Assembly (NCBI GenBank): GCA_963966185.1
Contig: CAWZYM010000102.1
Location: 275,001 to 339,000, forward strand
DNA from: Rhabditoides inermis
Taxonomy: Eukaryota > Nematoda > Chromadorea > Rhabditida > Rhabditidae
DNA: 64,000 nt
Direction: 5' to 3'
The notes below the pieces were generated by a model that was given only the letters and a program-made list of their open reading frames with translations, searched no databases and was not told where the DNA came from. Below, piece after piece: positions 46,262-60,529 of the stretch; position 1 is the stretch's first letter, and every line of letters starts with the position of its first letter. Position numbers and translations under genes: made by a program.

Positions 46262-49200
46262 TTTCCTTATTTCTGATATGCACTGATATGCATTTTCTCC
46301 GACTCTGATTTTTTACTCTTTCGTATGCACATAGAAGGCGCTCCGGCACGCTTCGCGCGCCTTCTCGGTCAAAGCCATTCTGTATATCAGTAATTATAAT
46401 AAAACATTGATCGCTGATACTGATATGCATTCTCTCCTACTCTCTGATATTTTACTTTTTCGTATGCACATAGAGGCGCTCCATCACGCTTCGCGCGCCT
46501 CCGCGGTCAAAGTCGATCAGAAGATCAGTAATAATAATAATATATTAATCACTGATACTGATATGCAATCTCTTCTACTCTCTGATCTTTTACTGTTTCG
46601 TATGCACATAGAAGGCGCTCCGGCACGCTTCGCGCGCCTCCGCGGTCAAATCCGATCAGTAGATCAGTAATTATAATAAAACATTGATCACTGATACTGA
46701 TATACATTTTCTCCGACTCTCTGATCTTTCACTTTCTCGTATGCACATAGAAAGCGCTCCGGCACGCTTCGCGCGCCTCCGCGGTCAAAGTCGATCAGTA
46801 TATCAGTAATTATAATAAAACATTTATCGCTGATACTGATATGCATTCTCTCCTACTCTCTGATATTTTACTTTTTCGTATGCACATAGAGGCGCTCCAT
46901 CACGCTTCGCGCGCCTCCGCGGTCAAAGTCGATCAGTAGATCAATAATAATAATAATATATTAATCACTGATACTGATATGCAAACTCTTCTACTCTCTG
47001 ATCTTTTACTCTTTCGTATGCACATAGAAGGCGCTCCGGCACGCTTCGCGCGCCTCCGCGGTCAAAGCCGATCAGTAGATCAGTAATTATGAAAAAAAAC
47101 ATTGATCACTGCTACTGATATGCATTCTCTCCTACTCTCTGATCTTTCACTCTCTCGTATGCACATAGAAAGCGCTCCGGCACGCTTCGCGCGCCTCCGC
47201 GGTCAAAGCCGATCAGTCAGTAATTATAATAATATACTGATCACTGATACTGATATGCCTTCTCTCCTACTCTCTGATCTTTCACTCTCTCGTATGCACA
47301 TAGAAAGCGCTCCGGCACGCTCCGCGCGCCTCCGCGTTCAAAATATATCAGTAGATCAGTAATAGTAAGAATGCATTGATCACTGCTACTGATATGAATT
47401 TTCTCCGACTCTCTGATCTTTCTTTCTCTCGTATGCACATAGAAAGCGCTCCGGCACGCTCCGCGCGCCTCCGCGTTCAAAATATATAAGTAGATCAGTA
47501 ATAGTAAGAATGCATTGATCACTGCTACTGATATGAATTTTCTCCGACTCTCTGATCTTTCTTTCTCTCGTATGCACATAGAAAGCGCTCCGGCACGCTC
47601 CGCGCGCCTCCGCGGTCAAGTTCTATCAGTAGATCAGTAATAGTAAGAATGCATTGATCACTGCTACTGATATGAATTTTCTCCGACTCTCTGATCTTTC
47701 ACTTTCTCGTATACAAATAGAAAGCGCTCCGGCACGCTCCGCGCGCCTCCGCGGTCAAATTCTATCAGTAGATCAGTAATAATAAGAATAAATATTGATC
47801 ACTGCTACTGATATGAATTTTCTCCGAATCTCTGATCTTTCACTCTCGTATGCACATAGAAAGCGCTCCGGCACGCTCCGCGCGCCTCCGCGGTCAAAAT
47901 ATATCAGTAGATCAGTAATAGTAAGAATGCATTGATCACTGCTACTGATATGAATTTTCTCCGACTCTCTGATCTTTCACTCTCTCGTATGCACATAGAA
48001 AGCGCTCCGGCACGCTCCGCGCGCCTCCGCGGTCAAAATATATCAGTAGATCAGTAATAGTAAGAATGCATTGATCACTGCTACTGATATGAATTATCTC
48101 CGACTCTCTGATCTTTCACTTTCTCGTATGCACATAGAAAGCACTCCGGCACGCTCCGCGCGCCTCCGCGGTCAAAATATATCAGTAGATCAGTAATAGT
48201 AAGAATGCATTGATCACTGCTACTGATATGAATTATCTCCTACTCTCTGATCTTTCACTCTCTCGTATGCACATAGAAAGCGCTCCGGCACGCTCCGCGC
48301 GCCTCCGCGTTCAAAATATATCAGTAGATCAGTAATAGTAAGAATGCATTGATCACTGCTACTGATATGAATTTTCTCCGACTCTCTGATCTTTCTTTCT
48401 CTCGTATGCACATAGAAAGCGCTCCGGCACGCTCCGCGCGCCTCCGCGTTCAAAATATATCAGTAGATCAGTAATAGTAAGAATGCATTGATCACTGCTA
48501 CTGATATGAATTTTCTCCGACTCTCTGATCTTTCTTTCTCTCGTATGCACATAGAAAGCGCTCCGGCACGCTCCGCGCGCCTCCGCGGTCAAGTTCTATC
48601 AGTAGATCAGTAATAGTAAGAATGCATTGATCACTGCTACTGATATGAATTTTCTCCGACTCTCTGATCTTTCACTTTCTCGTATACAAATAGAAAGCGC
48701 TCCGGCACGCTCCGCGCGCCTCCGCGGTCAAATTCTATCAGTAGATCAGTAATAATAAGAATAAATATTGATCACTGCTACTGATATGAATTTTCTCCGA
48801 ATCTCTGATCTTTCACTCTCGTATGCACATAGAAAGCGCTCCGGCACGCTCCGCGCGCCTCCGCGGTCAAAATATATCAGTAGATCAGTAATAGTAAGAA
48901 TGCATTGATCACTGCTACTGATATGAATTTTCTCCGACTCTCTGATCTTTCACTCTCTCGTATGCACATAGAAAGCGCTCCGGCACGCTCCGCGCGCCTC
49001 CGCGGTCAAAATATATCAGTAGATCAGTAATAGTAAGAATGCATTGATCACTGCTACTGATATGAATTATCTCCGACTCTCTGATCTTTCACTCTCTCGT
49101 ATGCACATAGAAAGCGCTCCGGCACGCTCCGCGCGCCTCCGTGGTCAAATTCTATCAGTAGATCAGTAATAATAAGAATAAATATTGATCACTGCTACTG

Positions 49201-51510
49201 ATATGAATTTTCTCCGAATCTCTGATCTTTCACTCTCGTATGCACATAGAAAGCGCTCCGGCACGCTCCGCGCGCCTCCGCGGTCAAAATATATCAGTAG
49301 ATCAGTAATAGTAAGAATGCATTGATCACTGCTACTGATATGAATTTTCTCCGACTCTCTGATCTTTCACTCTCTCGTATGCACATAGAAAGCGCTCCGG
49401 CACGCTCCGCGCGCCTCCGCGGTCAAAATATATCAGTAGATCAGTAATAGTAAGAATGCATTGATCACTGCTACTGATATGAATTATCTCCGACTCTCTG
49501 ATCTTTCACTTTCTCGTATGCACATAGAAAGCGCTCCGGCACGCTCCGCGCGCCTCCGCGGTCAAAATATATCAGTAGATCAGTAATAGTAAGAATGCAT
49601 TGATCACTGCTACTGATATGAATTATCTCCGACTCTCTGATCTTTCACTCTCTCGTATGCTCATAGAAAGCGCTCCGGCACGCTTCGCGCGCCTCCGCGG
49701 TCAAAGCCGATCAGTCAGTAATTATAATAATATACTGATCACTGATACTGATATGCCTTCTCTCCTACTCTCTGATCTTTCACTCTCTCGTATGCACATA
49801 GAAAAGCGCTCCGGCACGCTCCGCGCGCCTCCGCGTTCAAAATATATCAGTAGATCAGTAATAGTAAGAATGCATTGATCACTGCTACTGATATGAATTT
49901 TCTCCGACTCTCTGATCTTTCTTTCTCTCGTATGCACATAGAAAGCGCTCCGGCACGCTCCGCGCGCCTCCGCGTTCAAAATATATCAGTAGATCAGTAA
50001 TAGTAAGAATGCATTGATCACTGCTACTGATATGAATTTTCTCCGACTCTCTGATCTTTCTTTCTCTCGTATGCACATAGAAAGCGCTCCGGCACGCTCC
50101 GCGCGCCTCCGCGGTCAAGTTCTATCAATAGATCAGTAATAGTAAGAATGCATTGATCACTGCTACTGATATGAATTTTCTCCGACTCTCTGATCTTTCA
50201 CTTTCTCGTATACAAATAGAAAGCGCTCCGGCACGCTCCGCGCGCCTCCGCGGTCAAATTCTATCAGTAGATCAGTAATAATAAGAATAAATATTGATCA
50301 CTGCTACTGATATGAATTTTCTCCGAATCTCTGATCTTTCACTCTCGTATGCACATAGAAAGCGCTCCGGCACGCTCCGCGCGCCTCCGCGGTCAAAATA
50401 TATCAGTAGATCAGTAATAGTAAGAATGCATTGATCACTGCTACTGATATGAATTTTCTCCGACTCTCTGATCTTTCACTCTCTCGTATGCACATAGAAA
50501 GCGCTCCGGCACGCTCCGCGCGCCTCCGCGGTCAAAATATATCAGTAGATCAGTAATAGTAAGAATGCATTGATCACTGCTACTGATATGAATTTTCTCC
50601 GACTCTCTGATCTTTCACTCTCTCGTATGCACATAGAAAGCGCTCCGGCACGCTCCGCGCGCCTCCGCGGTCAAAATATATCAGTAGATCAGTAATAGTA
50701 AGAATGCATTGATCACTGCTACTGATATGAATTATCTCCGACTCTCTGATCTTTCACTTTCTCGTATGCACATAGAAAGCGCTCCGGCACGCTCCGCGCG
50801 CCTCCGCGGTCAAAATATATCAGTAGATCAGTAATAGTAAGAATGCATTGATCACTGCTACTGATATGAATTATCTCCGACTCTCTGATCTTTCTTTCTC
50901 TCGTATGCACATAGAAAGCGCTCCGGCACGCTCCGCGCGCCTCCGCGGTCAAAATATATCAGTAGATCAGTAATAGTAAGAATGCATTGATCACTGCTAC
51001 TGATATGAATTATCTCCGACTCTCTGATCTTTCTATTTCTCGTAGGCACATAGAAAGCGCTCCGGCACGCTCCGCGCGCCTCCGCCGTCAAAATATATCA
51101 GTAGATCAGTAATAGTAAGAATGCATTGATCACTGCTACTGATATGAATTTTCTCCGACTCTCTGATCTTTCTATTTCTCGTAGGCACATAGAAAGCGCT
51201 CCGGCACGCTCCGCGCGCCTCCGCGGTCCAATTCTATCAGTAGATCAGTAATAGTAAGAATGCATTGATCACTGCTACTGATATGAATTTTCTCCGACTC
51301 TTTGATCTTTTACTCTATCGTATGCCTTTAGAGGACGCTCCGGCACGCTACGCGCGCCTCCGCGGTCAAAGCCGATCAGTAGATCAGTAATTATAATAAT
51401 ATATTGAACACTGATACTGATATGCATTCTCTCCTACTCTCTGATCTTTCACTCTCTCGTATGCTCATAGAGGGCGCTCCGGCACACTCCGCGGTAAAAG
51501 CCTATCTGTA
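46262..51510 (-). repeat. 139-bp satellite array in E9
   Basis: About 38 monomers. Variants recur in order: a monomer with TCGTATACAAATAG stands at about 47705, 48677 and 50205, spacings close to 7 and 11 monomers. This indicates higher-order amplification inside the element. Confidence 0.97.
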
Positions 51511-51601
51511 GCTGGTTGACAATTTTTATTTATTAGAGATACAAATATACTTTATAGTTATTACTGGTATTATATTATAAAATTTAAGCGAGCGAGAGAG
51601 A

Positions 51602-51642
<41 letters not shown>

Positions 51643-51776
51643 AGAGAGAGAAAGAGAGTGGGATGAGCAGCTGGTTGACAATTATTATTTATTTTAGATC
51701 CCAGTAGACTTCATAGTTATCAATAATCTAAAATCATAATATATAAGAGAGAGATAGAGGAAGAGAGGGAGAGAGG

Positions 51777-51822
<46 letters not shown>

Positions 51823-51832
51823 TGAGAAGAGA
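51511..51832 (+). repeat. Array-end junctions with GA microsatellites in E9
   Basis: Two successive copies of the CTGGTTGACAATT junction, each followed by a GA tract (about 51588-51660 and 51745-51820). Confidence 0.85.
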
Positions 51833-52235
51833 TCAATCAATCAATCAATCAATCAATCGTTTATCCGGAATCGTTATATCTGAATATGACAACACAATCA
51901 TAATGATATGGAGCATACAGTAGTGCCTAAGATGCTAGATACATAATAGGCTAACGCCGGGGAAAGACAGCTAGGCTGACAAGGTTAGTGGTGGGAAGAC
52001 GATACTTGATCGATAATCATTCCTGGACCATTAGAGTACCATTCTTGACGTGAAGAGCTCCGAGGCTTCCTTTGCTTCCATGCCAATTATTATCTCCTCG
52101 CGCCATAGCTGCTTCCACATGAGGATACTTCCCGCCGCCTCACTGGTGACTCGGGAAGGATTCTTGTCGATGACCGAACATTCGGCGGCGGTGGGGCAAA
52201 ATGAGGACCCGACCGCACGCCGCGGGGAAAAGAAG
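51833..52235 (-). mobile_element. 5'-truncated non-LTR retrotransposon 3' end
   Basis: A segment absent from the other tails begins (plus strand) with TCAATCAATCAATCAATC and GTTTATCC. On the minus strand this is a 3' end AATAAACGATTGATTG-like with a (TTGA)n tail. Upstream the minus strand is open for over 60 codons (WREEIIIGMEAKEASELF region) until a stop at about 52038, consistent with the end of a non-LTR ORF2 followed by a 180-bp untranslated region. The clade is not identified. Confidence 0.5.
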
Positions 52236-53389
52236 AAGAAGAGAGGGATAAGTAAAGAAGAGAGATGAGAAAAGGAGGTTACATAGTATTTCGCCTCGCC
52301 TCACTTCTATGATTGAATATAGAATGACGTGAGTGCATATAGTATTGTTTTATTGTATGTGCTCAGAAAATAGTTTGTTGGAGTGTGGTGAGCTGTTTCG
52401 TAGTGCATGGTGATACTCTCGCTCATTTGCACAATTGACTGTCTCTTTCTCTGACATCAGACAGACTGGCAGCTGGCGCACTCTCACCTCGCCACACTCT
52501 CTCGTCGCGGGGCAATAAAACGACGTCGATTAGAGGAATTTAATTGATTGCAGGCGTCAGAGGTCACAAAAAAATGCGAATTTTGGTAGAAGTGTAGTGG
52601 CCACCTATTTGCATGTTGTAGTAAAGGGAGACCTTACACGATTGCCTAGTTTTCTTGAACAGCCCGCGACAACTGTTTGGTGTCGCCTCGCCTCGACTAA
52701 ATCACTTCGTGAAAGGAAACCAGGAAGATTTATAAAAAGATTACGGGCAGATTTGTAGGTGAGGGAGTGTAGAGGAGTGACGTCGAAACCGTTTCTCGAT
52801 AGCTGAAGTCTACGATTCGCAGTACTCGTTCTTGTAAGGTCTACTCGCCGCACACGATTTGCCAGTGACCCGTCTCTTCATCTGACACACTATTTCGCCG
52901 CTTTTGTGTCTGACTCTCTCTGATTACGCGCTATTTCGTCGGACCTTCTTGAGCTTATAGCTCCGCGGATATGAGAGATAAAGATCTGAAAATTGGAATC
53001 CTGCATCTCGGGACCGAGACCATCGGATCGATGTCACGTTTGGCTAGATAGGAGTAGTGGGTGGCGCGGTAGAGCGATGTATGGACAGACACCATAGGGC
53101 ATTTTACACATACTAGCGACTAGCGCGCTTCGCGCGCTAGAAATATACGTGTAAAAAAGAGGAGAAAATTATCTATCGATTGATATATAGATTGACTTGA
53201 TATGTGCTCTGGAAGTGCTATTAGGATCTGTGCTAGAAGTGCTGTTGTCAGAGTATTCCGGTAGATGATTGATCTTTATTTATTTCCTGATTTTTTTTAT
53301 TTTTTTTCAGTAATTTCAAATAAATAGAAAGTGTCACAGTCTATCAGTATCTGGTTGATACTATCTTGACTGCTTTTCTACAGATAATA

Positions 53390-54830
53390 TTATTACTATG
53401 CTCATAGAAGGCGCTCCGGCACGCTTCGCGGTCGAAGCTGATCAGTAGATCAGTGATTATAATAATATGGTGATCACTGATACTGATATTCATTATATCC
53501 TACTCTCTGGAATTTTACTCTTTCGTATGCACATAGAGGGCGCTCCGGCACGCTTCGCGCGCCTCCGCGGTCAAAGTATATCAGTAGATCAGAAAAAAAC
53601 AAGAATATATTGATCACTGCGGCGCGGTCAAAGCCGATCAGTAGATCAGTAATTATAATAATATATTAATCACTGATAATGATATACAATCTCTTTTACT
53701 CTCTGATGTTTTACTCTTTCGTATGCACAGAGAAGTCGCTCCGGCACGCTTCGCGCGCCTCCGCGGTCAAAGCCGATCAGTATATCAAAAATTATAATAA
53801 TATATTAATCACTGATAATGATATACAATCTCTTCTACCTTCTGATATTTTACTCTTTCGTATGCACTTAGAAGGCGCTCCGGCACGCTTCGCGCGCCTC
53901 CGCGGTCAAAGCCGATCAGTATATCAGTAATTATAATAATATATTAATCACTGATAATGATATACAATCTCTTCTACTCTCTGATATTTCACTCTCTCGT
54001 TTGCACATAGAAAGCGCTCCGGCACGCTCCGCGCGCCTCCGCGGTCAAAGTCGATCAGTAGATCAGTAATAATGAGACTATATTGATCACTGCTACTGAT
54101 ATGCATTTTCTCCGACTCTCTGATCTTTTACTCTCTCGTATGCACATGGAGGGCGCTCCGGCACGCTCCGCGCGCCTCCGCGGTCAAAGCCGATCAGTAG
54201 ATCAGTAATTATAATATTACATTGATCACTGATACTGATATGCATTTTCTCCTACTCTCTGATATCTCACTCTCTCGTTTGCACATAGAAAGCGCTCCGG
54301 CACGCTCCGCGCGCCTCCGCGGTCAAAGTCGATCAGTAGATCAGTAATAATGAGACTATATTGATCACTGCTACTGATATGCATTTTCTCCGACTCTCTG
54401 ATCTTTTACTCTCTCGTATGCACATGGAGGGCGCTCCGGCACGCTCCGCGCGCCTCCGCGGTCAAAGCCGATCAGTAGATCAGTAATTATAATAATACAT
54501 TGATCACTGCTACTTATATGCAATTCTCCGACTCTCTGATATTTTACTTTCTCGTATGCACAAAGAAAGCGCTCCGGCACGCTTCGCGCGCTTCAGCGGT
54601 CAAATTCTATCAGTAGCTGGTTGACAATGATTAGTTATCACGTATCAAATGTTATAAAATCTCTACTCTCGCCTTTGATCACAGACAGCCGCTCCGCGCG
54701 CCTCAGCGGTCAAATTCTATCTTTTCTCGTATGCACATAGAAAGCGCTCCGGAACGCTCCGCGCGCCTCCGCGGTCAAAGTCGATCAGTAGATCAGTAAT
54801 AATAAAAATATGTTGATGAGTTATCACGGA
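53390..54830 (-). repeat. 139-bp satellite array in E10
   Basis: About ten monomers, including truncated ones near 53620 and a 110-bp-type unit at about 54590-54720. Confidence 0.95.
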
Positions 54831-54911
54831 TCTAATTTTATAGAATCTCTAGTCTCGCCTTTGAATCTCGCCTTTGAATTTTATAGAATCTCTAGTCTCG
54901 CCTCTCTAGTC

Positions 54912-55130
54912 TCGCCACGGAACGTTTTCTAGGGGGGTGGTGGCGCGCACCGGCTGCCCCCAGCAGACAGGAGGTGCACAATCCGCACTGCCTGTGGATT
55001 GCACTGATATCGTTTAGATCGCGTGCTCTGCCGTGCGCACCGTAGTGTTGTGGTTAGCGATTGCGTCCGTTGAGACACATGGCTCGAGTTCGGTTCCGGC
55101 TGGAGGCAAACGTTTTGTAATATATGATTT
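54912..55130 (+). mobile_element. tRNA-derived SINE-like element
   Basis: A tRNA-like stretch (about 55036-55110) has box A-like TGGTTAGCG and box B-like GAGTTCGGTTCC. It is preceded by GC-rich DNA of unknown origin. Too diverged to be a functional tRNA gene. Confidence 0.45.
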
Positions 55131-55313
55131 TACATAGAAATGACATTGGAATTGTAAATTTTTCCATCAGCATTACCTAAACTCTTTTTTGCAAATTTTA
55201 TACAATTTTGGACTCAACAAGGTGGGTGAACTGTTGGATTTCTTTTAAAAAAATGTTTTGTGTTTCATGTTAATGTAGATAGATTTATATGAAATCCAAT
55301 AAAAGTACATTTA

Positions 55314-55613
55314 TTATCTTTTAAAAGGACTTCCGTAAGAGAAGAGTTTGTGTTACTCAACGTAATGCAACAAAAGCTCATGCATTTTATCAATCGAAAT
55401 AGTACACAAACCTGTTCCAATAGTTCAACAAGTTATATATAATCGATCGGATACCGAAATCAATTTCCCGACATACAACATTCGCTCGCATTAGTTTTTA
55501 TTGAAGAAAGAGCAGGTTTGTTTACTATTTCGATTGATAAAATGCATGAGCTTTTGTTGCATTACGTTGAGTAACACAAACTCTTCTCTTACGGAAGTCC
55601 TTTTAAAAGATAA
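55314..55613. mobile_element. MITE with 101-bp inverted repeats
   Basis: Arms 55314-55414 and 55513-55613 are reverse complements with one mismatch. Ends TTATCTTTTAAAAGGACTTC are shared with the MITE at 33274, so the two belong to one family although their interiors differ. Confidence 0.85.
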
Positions 55614-56659
55614 ATTGTATTGTATTTGCTCAGAATATAGATTTTGCGCAGTTTGTGTGGTGAGCTGTTTCGTAGTGCATGGTGTTGTTCTCGCTCATTT
55701 GCACAATTTACTGTTTCTTTCTCTGACATCAGACAGACTGGCAGCTGGCGCACTCTCACCTCGCCACACTCTCTCGTCGCGGGGCAATAAAGTGGCGTCG
55801 ATTAGAGGAATTTAATTGATAGCGGGCGTCAGAGGTCACAAAAAGATGCAAATTTTGGTAGAAGTGTAGTGGCCACCTATTTGCATGTTGTAGTAAAGGG
55901 AGATCTGACACGGTTGCCTAGTTTTCTTGAACAGCCCGCGACAATTGTTTGGTGTCGCCTCGCCTCGATTGAATCACTTCGTGAAAAAAAAACCAAGAGG
56001 AGTTATAAAAAGATAACGGGCCAATTTGTAGGTGAGGGAGTGTAGAGGAGTGACGTCGAAACCATTTTTCGATAGCTGAAGTCTGCGATTCGCAGTACTC
56101 GTTCTTGTGAGGCCTACTCGATGCAACCGTTCAACGACCTAACCGTCTCCTCGCCTCACACACTATTTCGCCTGTTTTCTGTCTGACTCTCTCTGATTAC
56201 ACGCTATTTCGTCGGACTTTCTGGAGCTTATAGCTCCGCGGATATGAGAGATAAAGGGCTGAAAATTGGAATCCTGCATCTCGGCACCGAGACCATCGGA
56301 TCGATGTCACGTTTGGCTAGATAGGAGTAGTGGCTGGCGCGGTAGAGCGATGGACGGACGGAAACCATAGGGCATTTTGCACAGCCAGGCGCAGCGGGCG
56401 CTGCGACTAGCGCGCTTCGCGCGCTAGAAATATAGGTATAAAATAGAGGAGAAAATTATCTATCGATTGTTATATATATTGACTTGATATGTGCTCTGGA
56501 AGTGCTATTAGGAGCTGTGCTAGAAGTGCTGTTTTCAGTCTTCCAGTAGATGACTGATCTTTTTCATTTCCTTTTTTTATTTTCAGTAATTTTAAATAAT
56601 TAGAACGTGTCACAGTCTATCTGGTTGATAGTATCTTCTTGACTGCTTTCCTGTTATAT

Positions 56660-57295
56660 TTACTATGCTCATAGAAGGCGCTCCGGCACGCTCCGCGGTC
56701 ATAGCCTATGAGTATTTCACTAATAAAAATAATAATAAAATGATCACTGATACTGATATGCACTTTCTCCTACTCTTTGATATTTTACTCTCTCGTATGC
56801 ACATAGAGGGCGCTCCGGCACGCTTCGCGCGCCTCCGCGGTCAAAGTCGATCAGTAGATCAGTAATTATGATAATTTATTAATCACTGATACTGATATAG
56901 AATCTATTCTACTCTCTGAGTAGCTGGTTGATAATTTTTGATTCTCGCGCTTCGAGATGCAGCCGAAGACTATCGGTATATGAGTGATAAATATGTTATA
57001 ACTAAACTACACTTTTCGTTTCTCCGCTTCTCTCTCTCTCTCTCTCTCTCGCTCTCTCTCCTTTGCTCTAGAAGGCGCTCCGGCACGCTTCGCGCGCTTC
57101 CGCGGTCAAAGCCGATCAGTAGATCAGTAATTATAATAACATTTTTATCACTGCTACTGATATGCGTTTTCTCCTACTCTCTGATATTTTACTCTTTCGT
57201 ATGCACATGAAGAGCGCTCCGAGATGCAGCCGAAGACAATCGGTATATGAGTGATAACTATGTCATAACTAAACTACACTTTCCGTTTCTCCGCT

Positions 57296-57327
<32 letters not shown>

Positions 57328-59110
57328 TCTCTCTCTTTCTCTCTGTCTCTCTGTCTCTCTGTCTCTTTCTGTCTCTTTCTCTCTCTCCTTTGCTCTAGAA
57401 GGCGCTCCGGCACGCTTCGCGCGCCTCCGCGGTCAAAGCCGATCAGTAGATCAGTAATTATAATTATTTATTGATCACTGATACTGATATGCATTTTCTC
57501 CTACTCTTTGATAAGTTACTCTCTCGTATGCACATAGAAAGCGCTCCGGCACGCTCCGCGCGCCTCCGCGGTCAAAATCGATTAGTAGATCAGTAATACT
57601 AAGACTATATTGATCACTGCTACTGATATGCATTTTCTCCGACTCTCTGATCTTTTACTTTCTCGTATACACATAGAAAGCGCTCCTGCACGCTCCGCCC
57701 CCCTCCGCGGTCAAAGTCGATCAGTAGATCAGTAATAATAAGACTATATTGATCACTGCTACTGATATGCATTTTCTCCGACTCTCTGATCTTTTACTTT
57801 CTCGTATGCACAAAGAAAGCGCTCCGGCACGCTCCGCGCGCCTCCGCGGTCAAAGTCGATCAGTAGATCAGTAATAATAAGACTATATTGATCACTGCTA
57901 CTGATATGCATTTTCTCCGACTCTCTGATCTTTTACTTTCTCGTATGCACTTAGAAAGCGCTCCGGCACGCTCCGCCCCCCTCCGCGGTCAAAGTCGATC
58001 AGTAGATCAGTAATAATAAGACTATATTGATCACTGCTACTGATATGCATTTTCTCCGACTCTCTGATCTTTTACTTTCTCGTATGCACAAAGAAAGCGC
58101 TCCGGCACGCTCCGCGCGCCTCCGCGGTCAAAGTCGATCAGTAGATCAGTAATAATAAGACTATATTGATCACTGCTACTGATATGCATTTTCTCCGACT
58201 CTCTGATCTTTTACTTTCTCGTATGCACTTAGAAAGCGCTCCGGCACGCTCCGCGCGCCTCCGCGGTCAAAGTCGATCAGTAGATCAGTAATAATAAGAC
58301 TATATTGATCACTGCTACTGATATGCATTTTCTCCGACTCTCTGATCTTTTACTTTCTCGTATGCACTTAGAAAGCGCTCCGGCACGCTCCGCGCGCCTC
58401 CGCGGTCAAAGTCGATCAGTAGATCAGTAATAATAAGACTATATTGATCACTGCTACTGATATGCATTTTCTCCGACTCTCTGATCTTTTACTTTCTCGT
58501 ATGCACTTAGCAAGCGCTCCGGCACGCTCCGCGCGCCTCCGCGGTCAAAGTCGATCAGTAGATCAGTAATAATAAGACTATATTGATCACTGCTACTGAT
58601 ATGCATTTTCTCCGACTCTCTGATCTTTTACTTTCTCGTATGCACTTAGATAGCGCTCCGGCACGCTCCGCGCGCCTCCGCGGTCAAAGTCGATCAGTAG
58701 ATCAGTAATAATAAGACTATATTGATCACTGCTACTGATATGCATTTTCTCTAACTCTTTTATCTTTCACTCTCTCGTATGCACATAGAAAGCGCTCCGG
58801 CACGCTCCGCGCGCCTCCGCGGTCAAAGTCGATCAGTAGATCAGTAATATATAATAAAACATTGATCACTGCTACTGATATGCGTTTTCTCCATTTCTCT
58901 TATCTTTTACTTTCTCGTATGCACATAGAAAGCGCTCCGGCATGCTTCGCGCGCCTCCGCCGTCAAAACCGATCAGTATATCAGTAATTATAATAATATA
59001 CTGATCACTGATACTGATATGCCTTCTCTCCTACTCTCTGATCTTTTACTCTCTCGTATGCACTCAGAATGCGTTCCGGCACACTCCGCTCCGCGGTAAA
59101 AGCCTATCAG
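56660..59110 (-). repeat. 139-bp satellite array in E11
   Basis: About 16 monomers; those from 57540 to 58770 are nearly identical to each other, a recent expansion. Confidence 0.95.
56954..57410 (+). repeat. Tandem pair of 267-bp units with CT microsatellite
   Basis: GAGATGCAGCCGAAGAC begins at 56954 and again at 57221. Each copy leads through TATGAGTGATAA and a CT tract into CTCCTTTGCTCTAGAAGG and a GC core. A composite of microsatellite and 139-bp monomer duplicated as one block. Confidence 0.8.
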
Positions 59111-59185
59111 TAGCTGGTTGACAATTTTTATTTATTAGAGATACAAATATAATTTATAGTTATCACTGGTCTCATATTATAAAAT

Positions 59186-59244
<59 letters not shown>

Positions 59245-59308
59245 GAGAGACGAAAGAAATAGCGAGAGAGAGAGAGAGAGAGAGAAAGACGAGAGAGAGA
59301 TATAAGAA

Positions 59309-59341
<33 letters not shown>

Positions 59342-60529
59342 CGAAAAAAGAGGGATGAGAAAAAGAGAGGGATGAGAAAAGAAGGTTACATAGTATTTCG
59401 CCTCGCCTCACTTCCTGATTGAATATAGAATGTCGTTAGTGCATACAGTTATATTTGTATTGTATTTGCTCAGAATATAGACTTTGCACAGTTTGTGGAG
59501 TGTGGTGAGCTGTTTCGTAGTGCATGGTGCTGTTCTCGCTCATTTGCACAATTTACTGTTTCTTTCTCTAACAGCAGACAGACTGGCAGCTGGCGCACTC
59601 TCACCTCGCCACACTCTCTCGTCGCGGGGCAATAAAACGACGTCGATTAGAGGAATTTAATTGATAGCGAGCGTCAGAGGTCACAAAAAGATGCAAATTT
59701 TGGTAGAAGTGTAGTGGCCACCTATTTGCATGTTGTAGTAAAGGGAGACCTTACACGGTTGCCTAGTTTTCTTGAACAGCCCGCGACAACTGTTTGGTGT
59801 CGCCTCGCCTCGACTAAATCACTTCGTGAAAGGAAACCAGGAGGATTTATAAAAAGATTACGGGCAGATTTGTAGGTGAGGGAGTGTAGAGGAGTGACGT
59901 CGAAACCGTTTTTCGATAGCTGAAGTCTGCGATTCGCAGTACTCGTTCTTGTAAGGTCTACTCGCCGCACCCGATTCGTCAGTGACCCGTCTCTTCATCT
60001 GACACACTATCTCGCTGCTTTTCTGTCTGACTCTCTCGGATTACGCGCTATTTCGTCGGACCTTCTTGAGCTTATAGCTCCGCGGATATGAGAGATAAAG
60101 ATCTGAAAATTGGAATCCTGCATCTCGGGACCGAGACCATCGGATCGATGTCACGTTTGGCTAGATAGGAGTAGTGGCTGGCGCGGTAGAGCGATGGACG
60201 TACGGAAACCATAGGGCATTTAGCCAGACCGGCGCAGCGGGCGCTGCGACTAGCGCGCTTCGCGCGCTAGAAATATAGGTATAAAATAGAGGAGAAAATT
60301 ATCTATCGATTGATTTATAGATTGACTTGATATGTGCTCTGGAAGTGCTATTAGGAGCTGTGCTAGAAGTGCTGTTGTCAGTCTTTCAATAGATGACTGA
60401 TCTTTATTTATTTCCCTATTTTTTTATTTTTCAGTAGTTTCAAATATTTAGAAAGTGTCACAGTTTATCAGTATCTGGTTGATAGTATCTGCTTGACTGC
60501 TTATCTACAGATGTGATATTTACTATGCT

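Larger units (their letters stand above)
46101..53119 (-). mobile_element. Helitron-like element with satellite cargo (E9)
   Basis: The longest element, about 7.0 kb. On the minus strand it starts TCGCTAGTATGTGTAAAATG (53119), with 5' tail, a non-LTR insertion, GA tracts, 139-bp array, leader and 3' hairpin with CTAG (46101-46104). The leader is shorter than in E10-E12. An 82-codon frame lies at 52605-52853. Confidence 0.8.
53120..56406 (-). mobile_element. Helitron-like element with satellite cargo (E10)
   Basis: Starts on the minus strand TCGCAGCGCCCGCTGCG (56406), itself a small hairpin, followed by AAATGCCCTATGG. Ends in the CTAG-bounded hairpin at 53120-53140. The region between satellite and tail was replaced by a SINE-like segment and an inverted-repeat MITE, so its microsatellite is missing. 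The shared tail frame is broken here by one extra T. Confidence 0.8.
56407..60249 (-). mobile_element. Helitron-like element with satellite cargo (E11)
   Basis: Full copy: minus-strand start TCGCAGCGCCCGCTGCG at 60249, tail with an 82-codon frame (59722-59970), GA tract (59186-59355), 139-bp array, leader and CTAG-bounded 3' hairpin (56407). Two CT-bearing units are embedded in the array (see 56954-57410). Confidence 0.8.
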
